Positions 20,405 through 29,415 of a DNA stretch of 64,000 nt are shown piece after piece; position 1 is the first letter of the stretch, and each line of letters starts with the position of its first letter. The position numbers and the translations under genes were made by a program. The notes beneath the pieces were generated by a model, which made no database searches, was not told the DNA's origin, and worked only from the letters and a program-made list of their open reading frames with translations. The stretch comes from JAPPHA01 sp965221575 (GTDB lineage Bacteria; Pseudomonadota; Alphaproteobacteria; Rhodobacterales; Rhodobacteraceae), in NCBI GenBank assembly GCA_965221575.1, contig CBDCSM010000011.1, forward strand, positions 1 to 64,000, in the 5' to 3' direction.

Positions 20405-20872
20405 GGACAATGGTAGTTGCCGAGTGCCTGCGGCCGTTGTCGATGTGGAGGGCGCGTTTGCTGATGGGTGTGAGAGGTCGAGGCCCTGTCGGTACGATCA
20501 AGCCGGACCGACAGCCGTGTCCGCGCATCGGGCGTTTTGCTTCGCCGGCCCTGTTAGCATTTGCGGCACCCACGCCGGTTCCCTCCCCGCTGTCCGGCCC
20601 GCCCGTAGGGTCTGACCATCGGCGGCTTGTGGATGATATCTGCCCGGGCCGTGCGTACCCGCCAGGCCGGTTGCCTTGTCTGGCCCGGGGCGTGAGCTGG
20701 TGATAGTCAACGGGAGAATGAACCCGTCACCGCCCGCGGCGATTGTCCAAGCGTCCGGCCGACCAGCACCCGCCCGAAAAAAACACTGCATCGCTGACGC
20801 CTCAAGACAAAAAGAGACTGGCGGGAATGGCCGACGTCGACTATGTTCGGGGGTAGTCAAACGTCACGAAGA
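20405..20872 (+). ncRNA. Candidate structured noncoding RNA or long 5' leader
   Basis: No convincing protein is encoded in this GC-rich stretch. It contains perfect eight-base stems: CTGTCGGT/ACCGACAG (20486-20493 with 20507-20514) and CCCGGGCC/GGCCCGGG (20643-20650 with 20682-20689). It begins after a TATAAT box and ends at the start of a membrane-protein gene. I compared it by eye with RNase P RNA, tmRNA and SRP RNA signatures and saw none. It may be a trans-acting RNA, a leader of the downstream gene, or ordinary intergenic DNA. Confidence 0.3.
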
Positions 20873-21922
20873 ATGGCGTATCGAGTAGTGGTTACAGCAC
20901 TAAACCAGTATGAACAGCTCGAGAGTTTGGAGTTGTGGAGAGAGGCTCCGGGCGCTCAGCGCCGCGAGGTCGTCGTGTCTCTCGGCCGTACTGCGCTGCT
21001 GGTCAAGGACCTGAACGACAATGTTCTCGCCCATTGGGACCTTCATGCGATCAACAGGCTGAACCCCAACCAGTTTCCAGCCGTCTACTCACCCGGGGCA
21101 ACCGAATCCGAGACGATCGAAATCACCGATCCGCACATGATCGAAGCGATCGATGTATTCCATTCCATTAGCCACAAGCCGGTGAGGATATCACGGGTCC
21201 GGCAGAAACTCATGCTCGTGTGCGTCGGCGCGGTCATCGCGACCGGAGCGTATCTCGGGATGACCCTGCTACCGAATGCCCTCGAGGAACAGGCAGTTCA
21301 GGTCACGCCCAAGTTTCGAATCCAGGAAATCGATGAAACGCTTCTTGCGGAGATCGCCACGATCAGCGGACCCGAATGCGATCTACAGGCCACGACGGCC
21401 GTGCTCGCCAGGCTGATGAACGCGATCGCCCTCGATGCCAGCGTCAAGGTCAGTTTCGTCGAACTTGGTGAACGCCAGAGCGTACACCTGCCCGGCGGGC
21501 AGATTCTCCTCGACTACTCCCTTCTCGACCCGGACGGTGATCCTGAGCTGGCCGCCAGTTTCGTCCTGATGGAATTTGCCGCCGGGCGCGACCGCCACCT
21601 GTTCAGGGACCTGATCCGCTTCGCGGGAACCTGGCACACGATGGCATTCCTGCTTGGAAGGGACATCCCGACCGGGGTCTTGCAGGATTTCGTGCCCTTG
21701 GTCCTGGCACAGGAACCTTCGCCTCAAAGCCTCGAGCATCTCCTGGCACTATTCTCCAATGCCAGGCTTTCCAGTTATCCTCTTGCCGAAGCGATCGGGC
21801 TTGAAAGTCCTCTCGGCGAAGCTCTTGCCGAGGCCGAGGAAACCGGGGCGCAGGGCAGCGGAAACGGCCCGATTGTCGACATGGCGGACTGGAACAGCCT
21901 CAGGAAATCCTGCACGCGCTGA
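20873..21922 (+). CDS. Membrane-anchored protein with a degenerate M48-like peptidase region
   Basis: A 349-residue protein. The N-terminal 110 residues look soluble (VVVSLGRTALLVKDLNDN). A single membrane segment spans about 112-134 (KLMLVCVGAVIATGAYLGMT). The C-terminal part carries VHLPGGQILLDYSLL (205-218), the strand pattern that precedes the zinc helix of M48 peptidases. Where HExxH would be expected it reads VLMEFAAGRD, so the metal ligands are lost. It is probably a non-catalytic relative with a scaffolding or chaperone role; this is inference. Start 20873 is tentative because ribosome binding sites are weak; an alternative ATG is at 20843. Confidence 0.6.
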   Translation: MAYRVVVTALNQYEQLESLELWREAPGAQRREVVVSLGRTALLVKDLNDNVLAHWDLHAINRLNPNQFPAVYSPGATESETIEITDPHMIEAIDVFHSISHKPVRISRVRQKLMLVCVGAVIATGAYLGMTLLPNALEEQAVQVTPKFRIQEIDETLLAEIATISGPECDLQATTAVLARLMNAIALDASVKVSFVELGERQSVHLPGGQILLDYSLLDPDGDPELAASFVLMEFAAGRDRHLFRDLIRFAGTWHTMAFLLGRDIPTGVLQDFVPLVLAQEPSPQSLEHLLALFSNARLSSYPLAEAIGLESPLGEALAEAEETGAQGSGNGPIVDMADWNSLRKSCTR

Positions 21923-22639
21923 TCACGCCCGGGTAGTCCGGTCGAGTTCGAACAGACGACCTTCGTCGAGGCTGATCGAGCGATCAAGCAGGACCGCCAG
22001 GCCCCGATCATGGGTGGCGATCAGGGCGGACAGCCGTCTCTCGCGCACGAGTTCCATCATGACCGCGAACACGGCCTCGGATGACCCCGAATCGAGGTTT
22101 CCCGTGGGTTCATCAGCGAGCAGCAGATCGGGCCGGTTGGCCAACGCGCGACAGAACGCGACTCGCTGCTGTTCGCCTCCCGACAGCTCGGACGGACGGT
22201 GTGCCGCCCGTCTTTCGAGGCCCGTTCGCTCAAGCAGTTCCATCGCCCAGGCATCGGCACGTTTCCGGTCCGTCCCCGCGGCAAGCTGTGGCAGGACGAC
22301 GTTTTCGACTGCGGAGAACTCCGGCAGGAGATGGTGGAATTGGTAGACGAAACCCACCTCGCGGCGCCGGACACGCGTGCGGAGACCGTCGGGGGCCGAC
22401 GCGAAATCGGTTCCGTTGATCACAACCTGCCCTTCGTCCGGAGAGTCCAGCAAACCGGCAATGTGCAGAAGGGTCGACTTTCCGGTTCCCGAGGGCGCAA
22501 CGAGCCCGACCACTTCGCCCCGCCGGATGGCGAGGTCTGCGCCCGCCAGCACCCTGATCTCTCCGGCGTGCCCCTTTCGATAGGACCTGGTCACGGATTC
22601 CAACCGGAGAACTTCCCCGCCATCACGCGCTTCATTCAT
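21923..22639 (-). CDS. lolD: Lipoprotein-releasing system ATPase LolD
   Basis: A 238-residue ABC ATPase that drives release of lipoproteins from the inner membrane to LolA. Walker A is APSGTGKST, the signature is LSGGEQQRVAFCRALA, Walker B is LLLADEPTGNLD and the H-loop is ALIATHDRGLA. The gene overlaps the lolC-type permease by eight bases. The proS-lolC-lolD order is common in Alphaproteobacteria and supports the assignment over MacB-type exporters. Confidence 0.93.
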   Translation of the reverse strand: MNEARDGGEVLRLESVTRSYRKGHAGEIRVLAGADLAIRRGEVVGLVAPSGTGKSTLLHIAGLLDSPDEGQVVINGTDFASAPDGLRTRVRRREVGFVYQFHHLLPEFSAVENVVLPQLAAGTDRKRADAWAMELLERTGLERRAAHRPSELSGGEQQRVAFCRALANRPDLLLADEPTGNLDSGSSEAVFAVMMELVRERRLSALIATHDRGLAVLLDRSISLDEGRLFELDRTTRA

Positions 22640-23939
22640 ATCGAAGCGCCTCGACAGGATCCATTCTGGCCGCGCGCCGGGCGGGAAAATAGGTCACGAC
22701 GAACGACAACCCGACCGATAGCGCGACCGCGCTCATGACATCCGCCAACTCCAGCCGTGCCGGCAATCGGCTGAGGAAACGAACTGACGGGTCCCAGACT
22801 CCTCCGCCCGCAATGTAGTTGACCGCCTCGAAGACCGGGTCGATGTAGATCACGAACAGGCTACCGAATATGACGCCGAGGACGGTTCCGGCGATGCCGA
22901 TGGTGGTTCCGCAGATCAGGAATACCCGCAGGACAGATGCTTCCGTCAGGCCAATCGTGCGGAGGATCGCTATGTCCCGGCCCTTGTTTTTTACCAGCAT
23001 CACCAGACCCGATACGATGTTCATGACGGCGATAAGGACGAGCATCGACAGGATGATGAACATGACGTTGTCTTCCATCTGCAGGGCCGCGAGAAACGCC
23101 CCGCTCGAATCCTTCCACGTCCACAGCACCGTGTCAGGCCCGGCTGCCGCCTGGATTTCCCTGGTTATCTCTTCGACCAGTTCCGGGTGTTCGATCATGA
23201 CCTCGAGCTCGTCGACTCCGGAGCCCGTGTTGAAGAAAGCCTGGGCCTGGTCGAGCGGCATGTACACCCGGGTCCGGTCGATGTCGTAGCGACCGACGCC
23301 GAAAACGTAGCCGATTTCGAAACTGTCGATTCTCGGGGCCGTTCCAAACGCCGTCTGGACGCCGTCCGGCGAGATCAATGTCAATTGGCTGCCCGGCCGA
23401 AGCCCGAGATTGCGCGCGATACCGACGCCGACGGCGATGGCGGGTCCGAAGTCGCCGATATGCCCGCGGCTGACCTCGGGCTGGCTGATCAAGGGCACGC
23501 TTGCGAGGTCCTCAGGGGTTTCACCGAAGACTTCGACCCCGGCCGTCGCACCGTTGGCGGTCGCCATCACCTGCCCGCGGACGACAGGTGCAACGCGCAC
23601 GACTCCCGGAACAGCCCTGACGGCTTCGACGATTCTTTCGTGGTCCACGAAACGCGGACGCACGCCGCCGCTGTCAGCCGCCCTCCGTGCCGGATAGACC
23701 GTGACATGGGCATTCGCGCCAAGAATCGTCGCCGTGAACTCCGTGCGAAATCCTGACCGGACACCGAGCGTGGCAATGAGTGCGAACACGGCCAGCGCGA
23801 TTCCAATGAGAGAGATCCACGTCATGACACTGACGCCGCCGTCGCTGCGGCGGGCGCGCAGGTATCGCCAGGCAATCAGCCATTCGAAACCGGCAAACGG
23901 TCGAAGCCGATTCTCGTCACCTCGTTCATCCCTTTTCAT
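22632..23939 (-). CDS. lolC: Lipoprotein-releasing system permease LolC/LolE
   Basis: A 435-residue inner-membrane protein with four TM segments and a large periplasmic MacB-like domain. It opens FEWLIAWRYLRARRSDGGVS, the family signature, followed by TM1 (MTWISLIGIALAVFALIAT). Three C-terminal TMs follow, with the FtsX-like VVTYFPARRAARMDPVEALRYE end. In Alphaproteobacteria one LolC/E-type permease often serves as a homodimer. It lies 86 bp downstream of proS and overlaps lolD. Confidence 0.92.
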   Translation of the reverse strand: MKRDERGDENRLRPFAGFEWLIAWRYLRARRSDGGVSVMTWISLIGIALAVFALIATLGVRSGFRTEFTATILGANAHVTVYPARRAADSGGVRPRFVDHERIVEAVRAVPGVVRVAPVVRGQVMATANGATAGVEVFGETPEDLASVPLISQPEVSRGHIGDFGPAIAVGVGIARNLGLRPGSQLTLISPDGVQTAFGTAPRIDSFEIGYVFGVGRYDIDRTRVYMPLDQAQAFFNTGSGVDELEVMIEHPELVEEITREIQAAAGPDTVLWTWKDSSGAFLAALQMEDNVMFIILSMLVLIAVMNIVSGLVMLVKNKGRDIAILRTIGLTEASVLRVFLICGTTIGIAGTVLGVIFGSLFVIYIDPVFEAVNYIAGGGVWDPSVRFLSRLPARLELADVMSAVALSVGLSFVVTYFPARRAARMDPVEALRYE

Positions 23940-24025
23940 CGAATCAGCAATCCCGGATTACAGCCTGGTCGCCCTTTTCCGCAGGACGCATTGATCAGCC
24001 TGTCGTCACGCACAGAATCAGCATC

Positions 24026-25363
24026 CTACTCTTCTTTCGGCAGGCCCTTGATGTGGTCAATGGCATCGCCGGGTTCCAGTTCGACGGTTTCGCCCGTTTT
24101 GCGGGAGGTGAGTTCGACCACGCCTCTTCTGATGCCCTTCGGACCTACGGTCACCCGCCAGGGAAGTCCGATCAGGTCCATGGTCGCGAACTTGGCCCCG
24201 GCCCGCTCGTTCCGGTCATCATAAAGCGGGTCAAGGCCCGCGGACATCGCAAGGTTGTAGATTCGTTGCGACGCCGCATCCGTGTCGCCGTCACCTTGCC
24301 TCAGGTTGACGATTCCGACATCGAACGGAGCGACGGAATCCGGCCAGACGATACCCCGTTCGTCATGGCTGGCCTCAATGATCGCTCCCGCCAACCGGGA
24401 GACGCCGATGCCGTGCGAGCCCATGTGAAGGAAAGCCTGTTTTCCCTCGGCATTGACAACGGTCGCGTTCATCGGCTCGGAGTATTTCGTGCCAAAATAG
24501 AAGATCTGCCCGACCTCGATCGCGCGCGAACTCATGCGCCGGTCCTCGGGAACCGCGTCAAACAGGGCCGCATCATGGGTTTCATCGGTCCGCGCGTAGG
24601 GAGATGTCCACTCGTCAACGATCCGCGCACAACCTTCCGGGTCGTCATAGTCGACCTGGCGCTGCCCGAGAGTCAGGTCAAGAATACGCCGGTCGAAAAA
24701 GACCCCCGATTCTCCCGTATCCGCCAGAACGAGAAACTCGTGGCTGTGGTCCCCGCCGATGGGGCCGGTTTCCGCCCTCATCGGAATCGCTCTCAGACCC
24801 ATGCGTTCATAGGTCTTCAGGTAGCTGACGAGATGCCGGTTGTAGGAGTGAATCGCCGACTGGTGATCCACATCGAAATTGTATCCGTCCTTCATCAGGA
24901 ACTCGCGCCCGCGCATGACGCCGAACCGAGGACGGATCTCGTCCCGGAATTTCCACTGAACGTGATAGAGGGTCAGGGGAAGGTCGCGGTACGAATGGAC
25001 CGACGAACGGACAATGTCGGTAATGAGCTCCTCGTTCGTCGGTCCGTACAGCATGTCGCGGCCGTGACGATCGGTAATCCGGAGCATCTCCTCCCCGTAG
25101 TCGTCGTACCGGCCGCTTTCACGCCACAAGTCGGCCGACTGCAGCGTGGGCATCAGCATCGGATGGTGCCCGGCACGGATCTGTTCCTCGTGGACGATCT
25201 GTTCGATCCTCTGGAGAACGCGGTAGCCAAGAGGCAGCCAGGAATAGATCCCGGCACTGGCCTGCCGGATCATCCCTGCCCGCAGCATCAGCCTGTGGCT
25301 GACGATTTGCGCATCAGCCGGGGTTTCCTTGAGAATGGGCAGGAAGTATCGCGACATCTTCAT
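24026..25363 (-). CDS. proS: Prolyl-tRNA synthetase, short alphaproteobacterial form
   Basis: Charges tRNA-Pro. The 445-residue protein is the short form without the inserted editing domain, as in Alphaproteobacteria. Class II motif 2 is WKFRDEIRPRFGVMRGREF and motif 3 is HMGSHGIGVSRLAGAIIE. GPTNEELITD marks the proline site and an anticodon-binding domain ends the protein. Start ATG 25363 (MKMSRYFLP) follows AAAAGGTGA at nine bases and matches family N-termini; the open frame runs 51 bases further upstream. It heads the proS-lolC-lolD block. Confidence 0.95.
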   Translation of the reverse strand: MKMSRYFLPILKETPADAQIVSHRLMLRAGMIRQASAGIYSWLPLGYRVLQRIEQIVHEEQIRAGHHPMLMPTLQSADLWRESGRYDDYGEEMLRITDRHGRDMLYGPTNEELITDIVRSSVHSYRDLPLTLYHVQWKFRDEIRPRFGVMRGREFLMKDGYNFDVDHQSAIHSYNRHLVSYLKTYERMGLRAIPMRAETGPIGGDHSHEFLVLADTGESGVFFDRRILDLTLGQRQVDYDDPEGCARIVDEWTSPYARTDETHDAALFDAVPEDRRMSSRAIEVGQIFYFGTKYSEPMNATVVNAEGKQAFLHMGSHGIGVSRLAGAIIEASHDERGIVWPDSVAPFDVGIVNLRQGDGDTDAASQRIYNLAMSAGLDPLYDDRNERAGAKFATMDLIGLPWRVTVGPKGIRRGVVELTSRKTGETVELEPGDAIDHIKGLPKEE

Positions 25364-25504
25364 TGCGCGGTTCACCTTTTCAGTTCGAGCCGGTCTCTCT
25401 GCTCGCCGGTCCAATGACCTTGATCCGCCCTGGAGAGATCAGCGAATTCGCCGAGTGCCATACGGCAATTCACCGGGCAACGCAAATCCCGCGTTCGGGA
25501 ACGG

Positions 25505-25528
25505 TTTATTTCAACCCGTTGAAATAAA
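25505..25528. repeat. Perfect 11-bp inverted repeat between ppx and proS
   Basis: TTTATTTCAAC and GTTGAAATAAA are perfect arms separated by CC. The AT-rich palindrome lies 142 bp upstream of the proS start and 75 bp beyond the ppx stop. It could be an operator for proS or a weak terminator of ppx. The stem is too AT-rich for a strong intrinsic terminator. Confidence 0.75.
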
Positions 25529-25602
25529 TTGGTTTTTGCAATCCCCGACGTTATGGTGGTTCGAGATTGGCCCAAGTTGCCCGCGTCCGCGAGAAATGTG
25601 GT

Positions 25603-27114
25603 TCACAACACGACGACCGGCATTTTTCCGACCGCGCGCGCCAATGCATCCAGGCGGCGCTGAACCGCTTCGCCATGGATACCTTGGCCACGCCCGCTAA
25701 AATCGAGTTTGACGTGCACTGAATCGATCCCGAGAACTCCCATGCGATCCGTCGCCGCTCCTCCCAGCAGGGCACCGAGCCGCATCGCCCTACCAAGCGT
25801 TTTCGCATCCTGAAGTTCTTCGGGCGCCAGGAGCTCGGACAGCGCGCGGTTCCTGCCCGGGTCGATGGATTTGCTGTAGCGATGAAAGAGCGACATGCCG
25901 ATGAATATCCGGCCGGTGTGGTCCAGGCCGCCGAGGTTGGCGCGTGTGGCGTTGTCGAAACACACTTCCGCGCGGTAGTCCGGATGGGCGCGCCAGGTCA
26001 CGTCGTGCAACAGGCACGCGGCAAGAGTGAGTCGCCGGCGCTCGCTATCCGCTTCCGGGAACAACGGGCTTACCCAATCCGCGAGCCGTTCGCCAAACCC
26101 GGGAAATCTTGCGGAACTCGTCTCCATCGCCCTGCAGACCTCGATCAGCGGATCCCGGCGCCGCAGGTTTTCCGGCAGGCTTTCATAAAGCAGGCCTTCA
26201 CGAATCCCGAATCCTGAAATCGCGATCTCCTCGGGCTCGAACACGTCGACCAGGACGGACAGGACCCTGGCTGCGACCGGCACGTGTTCGAGACGCTCTG
26301 GCGAAATTGACGAAGCAACCGCGAGATCTTCCGGCCGTCCCGATCGAATCCGCGCCAGCGTCTTATTCAGGCCTGCCGGCGACATCCTGTATTCATGCAG
26401 GACCTTGAGGGGATAACCGCGATATTCCATGTCAAGCCTGGCGATCGCGCGGAATGATCCCCCGACAAGAAACAGTCTCGGGCTGTCTCCCGGAAACCTG
26501 CTTCGCAGTTTCCGAATACGTTTGGCGAGATCGCGCTCCGTTCGGTCGTTTCGACCGTTTCGGCCCTTGTCGCCACGTATGGTCAGCGACCCGAGGGGCG
26601 TGCTCTCCACTTTCCCGACAGCCCCGTCCCTGACCTTCGCGATTTCCATTGACGCACCACCCATGTCACAGACGAATCCATCCGCATCGGGCCAACCCAG
26701 GAGAACGCCCTGGGCGGAGAGTCGGGCCTCTTCACGACCGCTTGCGATGATGATGCGCAGACCGGTCCGCGTTCTGACTTCACCACAGAAAGCCACGCCA
26801 TCCGTTGCCTCCCGAACGGCCGCAGTTGCGACCGTCCTCACGGACTTGATGTCGAACACGCGAACCAGGGCTGAAAATCTTTCCAGGGCCGCCATCGCAC
26901 GGGCCTTGCCCTCGGGATTGAGACGCCCCGTTTTCTGCAGTCCGCGCCCCAATCCGCAGAGGATCTTTTCGTTGTAGAAGTATGCGGGGGAACGGGCGGC
27001 CCCGTCGAATACGACGAGCCGAACCGAGTTCGACCCGACGTCAATGACGCCAACCCGCTTCAGCCGCTCATGGACACCGGTCTCCGTGCGGCGTTCGGCT
27101 TCGATCAGCGCCAC
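25603..27114 (-). CDS. ppx: Exopolyphosphatase / guanosine pentaphosphatase (Ppx/GppA)
   Basis: A 503-residue member of the sugar kinase/Hsp70/actin superfold that hydrolyses terminal phosphates of polyphosphate or pppGpp. N-terminal phosphate loop 1 is GVIDVGSNSVRLVVFDG; the second is FVCDMGGASMEIAKV. The C-terminal half has the HD-like helical region (LLHDVTWRAHPDYRAEV). The start is GTG 27114 with GCAGGT upstream. It lies 57 bp downstream of ppk, so polyphosphate synthesis and breakdown are probably co-transcribed. Confidence 0.92.
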   Translation of the reverse strand: MALIEAERRTETGVHERLKRVGVIDVGSNSVRLVVFDGAARSPAYFYNEKILCGLGRGLQKTGRLNPEGKARAMAALERFSALVRVFDIKSVRTVATAAVREATDGVAFCGEVRTRTGLRIIIASGREEARLSAQGVLLGWPDADGFVCDMGGASMEIAKVRDGAVGKVESTPLGSLTIRGDKGRNGRNDRTERDLAKRIRKLRSRFPGDSPRLFLVGGSFRAIARLDMEYRGYPLKVLHEYRMSPAGLNKTLARIRSGRPEDLAVASSISPERLEHVPVAARVLSVLVDVFEPEEIAISGFGIREGLLYESLPENLRRRDPLIEVCRAMETSSARFPGFGERLADWVSPLFPEADSERRRLTLAACLLHDVTWRAHPDYRAEVCFDNATRANLGGLDHTGRIFIGMSLFHRYSKSIDPGRNRALSELLAPEELQDAKTLGRAMRLGALLGGAATDRMGVLGIDSVHVKLDFSGRGQGIHGEAVQRRLDALARAVGKMPVVVL

Positions 27115-27171
27115 CGTGACCTGCGCTCACCGTTGGCGATTGTACCGTGCCCTTGCAAAGATTCGTGCCGC

Positions 27172-29415
27172 CTAGCGGGAATGGGTCAAAGCCGGCACAT
27201 CCTTTGCCCCGACAGATCCCCGGCCGCTGAGAGACGGATTTTCGAGAAAGAACCGATGGCAACTGAACATTCGATCCCCATCCTCCCCTGCGTGGCGGAC
27301 ATATGTTCCGTCGGGCTGCAAGACCCAGCTGTTTGCCTGATCCGCCAGATTGGCTGCCATGATCTGGCTCATGATCTGCGCGTGAACGGTGCTGTTCCTG
27401 ATTTCGACCAGCGTTTCGACCCGAAAGTGAAGGTTTCGTCCCATCCAGTCCGCAGATGACATGAAGACGCGCGCCCGGGGAGACGGCAATCCGTGACCGT
27501 TTCCGAAACACATGATGCGCGAGTGTTCGAGGAAGCGTCCGACGATGGACTTGACCCGGATGTTCTCCGAGAGCCCGGCTATGCCCGGGCGAATTCCGCA
27601 GATCCCACGAATGACCAGTGAAATCTGCACACCGGCCCGCGATGCCCGATACAAGGCATCGATCACGTCCGGTTCGATGATCGAGTTCATCTTTGCCCAG
27701 ATCGCGCCCGGTTTTCCTTCTTTCGCGACCCTGATTTCGTTCTCGATGAGTTCCAGCAGATACTCCTTGAGGAACACGGGCGAGACAGACAGGTGTTCGA
27801 GGCCTTCGGGCCGCGCGTAACCGGAAATGTAGTTGAAGATCTTGGTCGCTCCGCGGCCGAGTTGCGGGTCGCAGGTAAAAAGCGACAGGTCCGTGTACAC
27901 CTTGGCGGTGATCGGGTGGTAGTTTCCGGTTCCGAAATGGGTGTACGTGACGAGGCGATCCTCTTCACGCCTGACGACCGTCGAGATCTTCGCGTGGGTC
28001 TTCAGGTTGAGGAAACCGTAGACGACGATGACGCCAGCCGTCTCGAGACGCCTCGACTGCCTGATGTTCGCCGCCTCGTCAAACCGCGCCTTCAGTTCGA
28101 CGAGCGCGGTCACCGATTTACCGTTCTCGGCGGCTTCGCACAGCGCCTCGACGATCGGTGACTGGTTCGACGTCCTGTACAGTGTCTGCTTGATCGCGAC
28201 CACGTTCGGGTCGCGGGCCGCCTGTTGCAGGAACCGGACAACAATGTCGAAACTCTCGTACGGATGATGGAGCAGCATGTCCTTCTGCTGAATCGCGGAA
28301 AAGATGTCGCCATCGAAATCCTGAACCCGTTCGGGGGTCCGCGGCTGGAACGATGGCCAGAGCAGTTCGCGTCGATGATCGATGATCAGGCCCATGAGAT
28401 CCGAAATCCCGACGATTCCATCGACGACATTGACGTCGGACTCGGCCATGGCCAGGGCTTCGAAGATTTTTTGCGTGAGCTGTTCAGGACCGCCCGACGA
28501 CACCGTCAACTGGATGACTTCGCCGCGCCGGCGGCGTTTCAGCGCGGTCTCGAACTCGCGGACAAGGTCGATCGCCTCCTCCTCGACTTCCAGGTCGCTG
28601 TCGCGAAGCGGACGGAATATGCAGTGGCCCTGCAGCACGTAATCCGGGAACAACGTCCCGATGAACTCAAGGATGACGTCTTCGAGCAATGCGCGACGGG
28701 TTTGTCCGTTCGGTCCGTCCGGCAGGATGACAAACCGGTCCAGCGGTTGGGGAATCGGAAGCAGCGCCTGCAGCTGGCGCCTCTTGCGGCGCTCCTTCAA
28801 CTGCACGGCAAGCGTCAATCCGCCGCTCGCGATGAACGGGAATGGATGCGCGGGATCGACGGCAAGCGGGCTGAGAATCGGGAAGATGTTGTTGTCGAAT
28901 TCCTTCTTGAGAACGCGCCGGTCCTGTTCGCTGAATTCGCCCCGTGACACGAGGTCGATGCCGGCCGCGTGAAGTTCTTCGTACAGTTCGGCCCAGCACG
29001 CCTGTTGCGCGACGAACAGGCGCTTGACCTCATCGTTGATCCTGTCCAGTTGCTGACCGGGCGTCAGTCCGTCCTGTGACGGCTTGAAAAATCCTTCGCT
29101 GACCTGCTGCCGCAGGCCGGCCACCCGAACGGTGAAAAACTCGTCGAGGTTGCTTCCGGAAATCGACAACATGCGGAGCCGTTCGAGCAATGGAACGTCC
29201 GGATTTCGGGCTTCCTCGAGCACGCGCCAGTTGAACGAAACCCAGCTGAGCTCGCGGTTGAAAAACCGTGCGGGTTCCGAAAATTCACCGTCGATGCTCG
29301 CCCCCGGACCCGGTGACGAATTCAGGAAGTCGCCGTTGACCCTTTCTGTCGGCCCGTCATCTCCGGTTGGGTGTATCGCGGGAGCGTCTGAATCAATGAT
29401 CCCTGCATCGTCCAT
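27172..29415 (-). CDS. ppk1: Polyphosphate kinase 1
   Basis: A membrane-associated enzyme that polymerises the gamma-phosphate of ATP into polyphosphate. The 747-residue protein has the N domain (FFNRELSWVSFNWRVLEEA), head domain, and two PLD-like C domains. The catalytic His is in the LKTHAKISTVVRRE segment, and the second conserved block is SADWMGRNLHFRVE. The start is set at ATG 29415 because GGAGG lies six bases upstream; the open frame runs 22 codons further. Its usual alphaproteobacterial neighbour hda is displaced by about 5.7 kb here. Confidence 0.95.
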   Translation of the reverse strand: MDDAGIIDSDAPAIHPTGDDGPTERVNGDFLNSSPGPGASIDGEFSEPARFFNRELSWVSFNWRVLEEARNPDVPLLERLRMLSISGSNLDEFFTVRVAGLRQQVSEGFFKPSQDGLTPGQQLDRINDEVKRLFVAQQACWAELYEELHAAGIDLVSRGEFSEQDRRVLKKEFDNNIFPILSPLAVDPAHPFPFIASGGLTLAVQLKERRKRRQLQALLPIPQPLDRFVILPDGPNGQTRRALLEDVILEFIGTLFPDYVLQGHCIFRPLRDSDLEVEEEAIDLVREFETALKRRRRGEVIQLTVSSGGPEQLTQKIFEALAMAESDVNVVDGIVGISDLMGLIIDHRRELLWPSFQPRTPERVQDFDGDIFSAIQQKDMLLHHPYESFDIVVRFLQQAARDPNVVAIKQTLYRTSNQSPIVEALCEAAENGKSVTALVELKARFDEAANIRQSRRLETAGVIVVYGFLNLKTHAKISTVVRREEDRLVTYTHFGTGNYHPITAKVYTDLSLFTCDPQLGRGATKIFNYISGYARPEGLEHLSVSPVFLKEYLLELIENEIRVAKEGKPGAIWAKMNSIIEPDVIDALYRASRAGVQISLVIRGICGIRPGIAGLSENIRVKSIVGRFLEHSRIMCFGNGHGLPSPRARVFMSSADWMGRNLHFRVETLVEIRNSTVHAQIMSQIMAANLADQANSWVLQPDGTYVRHAGEDGDRMFSCHRFFLENPSLSGRGSVGAKDVPALTHSR

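Noticed and set aside
20405..20872. RNase P RNA, tmRNA or SRP RNA
   Set aside because: None of the conserved core sequences of these RNAs could be found; only a generic structured-RNA call is kept.
24053..25417. A 454-codon plus-strand frame opposite proS
   Set aside because: It is a complete antisense shadow of a certain aminoacyl-tRNA synthetase, with no recognisable protein features.
25364..25602. Possible tRNA gene near GGTTCGAGATTGG
   Set aside because: The sequence resembles a T-loop, but no acceptor or anticodon stem can be formed around it.
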